This document shows, one piece after another, positions 6,262-6,361 of a stretch of 6,361 bases of DNA (positions are counted from its first letter, which is position 1; every line of letters begins with the position of its first letter). The DNA is from Desulfatibacillaceae bacterium (GTDB lineage Bacteria > Desulfobacterota > Desulfobacteria > Desulfobacterales > Desulfatibacillaceae), in NCBI GenBank assembly GCA_030018745.1, contig JASEHB010000153.1, forward strand, positions 1-6,361, read 5' to 3'. The position numbers and the translations under genes were made by a program. A model generated the notes under the pieces. It ran no database searches. It was not told the origin of the DNA and saw nothing but the letters and a program-made list of their open reading frames with translations.

Positions 6262-6360
6262 TCAAAAAAACATGCTCTTTATGTAAGCTATTACATCCCT
6301 TCCGTAAATCAGATAAAGAACAACAACAGCCATGGCCACAAGCGCACTCAAATATTTTTT
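6262..6360 (-). CDS. C-terminal end of an unidentified membrane protein (partial)
   Basis: Reading the minus strand from the right edge gives 32 residues ending at TGA 6264-6262. They include a strongly hydrophobic stretch, YLSALVAMAVVVLYLIYG, followed by RDVIAYIKSMFF. This looks like a final membrane helix with a short tail. The fragment is too short to name. It lies 18 bp before the Tat-signal ORF, in the same direction, so it may belong to the same transcript as amrA. Confidence 0.5.
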   Translation of the reverse strand, partial: KKYLSALVAMAVVVLYLIYGRDVIAYIKSMFF

Positions 6361-6361
6361 C

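Overview
The window looks like chromosomal DNA from a Gram-negative anaerobe, most plausibly a deltaproteobacterium (Desulfobacterota). This rests on moderate GC content, the mix of an M29 aminopeptidase, a short UvrD-type helicase and the AmmeMemoRadiSam gene amrA, and the style of the proteins. It is a judgement from sequence character, not a proven assignment. I see no rRNA, tRNA, CRISPR array, insertion sequence or phage gene.

Left block (1-2675, minus strand): three tightly packed genes read leftwards. They are a six-helix YciC-like membrane protein, an M29 metallo-aminopeptidase with all its metal ligands, and the N-terminal 216 residues of PriA, the replication-restart helicase, which runs off the left edge. 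The first pair overlaps by 11 bp and the second pair is 6 bp apart, so the three are probably one transcript.

Centre (2676-5102): a 245-bp divergent gap carries a good sigma-70 promoter facing right (perfect TTGACA, 17-bp spacer, TACTAT). It is followed by a leader of about 139 nt, a 68-residue unrecognised protein with a strong ribosome binding site, and a 636-residue UvrD/Rep/PcrA-family helicase. The helicase has all the standard motifs but lacks the long C-terminal tail of UvrD and PcrA.

Right block (5127-6361, minus strand): an intact amrA (AMMECR1 family) converges on the helicase. Immediately upstream of amrA lies what I read as a broken, truncated amrS, the radical SAM partner in the AmmeMemoRadiSam set. 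Its N-terminal CxxCPHxC region is clear, but it is interrupted by a frameshift at a T6 run and stops before any functional CxxxCxxC cluster motif. A short in-frame ORF with a twin-arginine signal just before it may be its lost export signal. The last 100 bases hold the C-terminal end of a hydrophobic protein.

Nothing here is clearly a new biological system. The points most worth a second look are the decayed amrS beside an intact amrA, and the small conserved-looking protein paired with the helicase.
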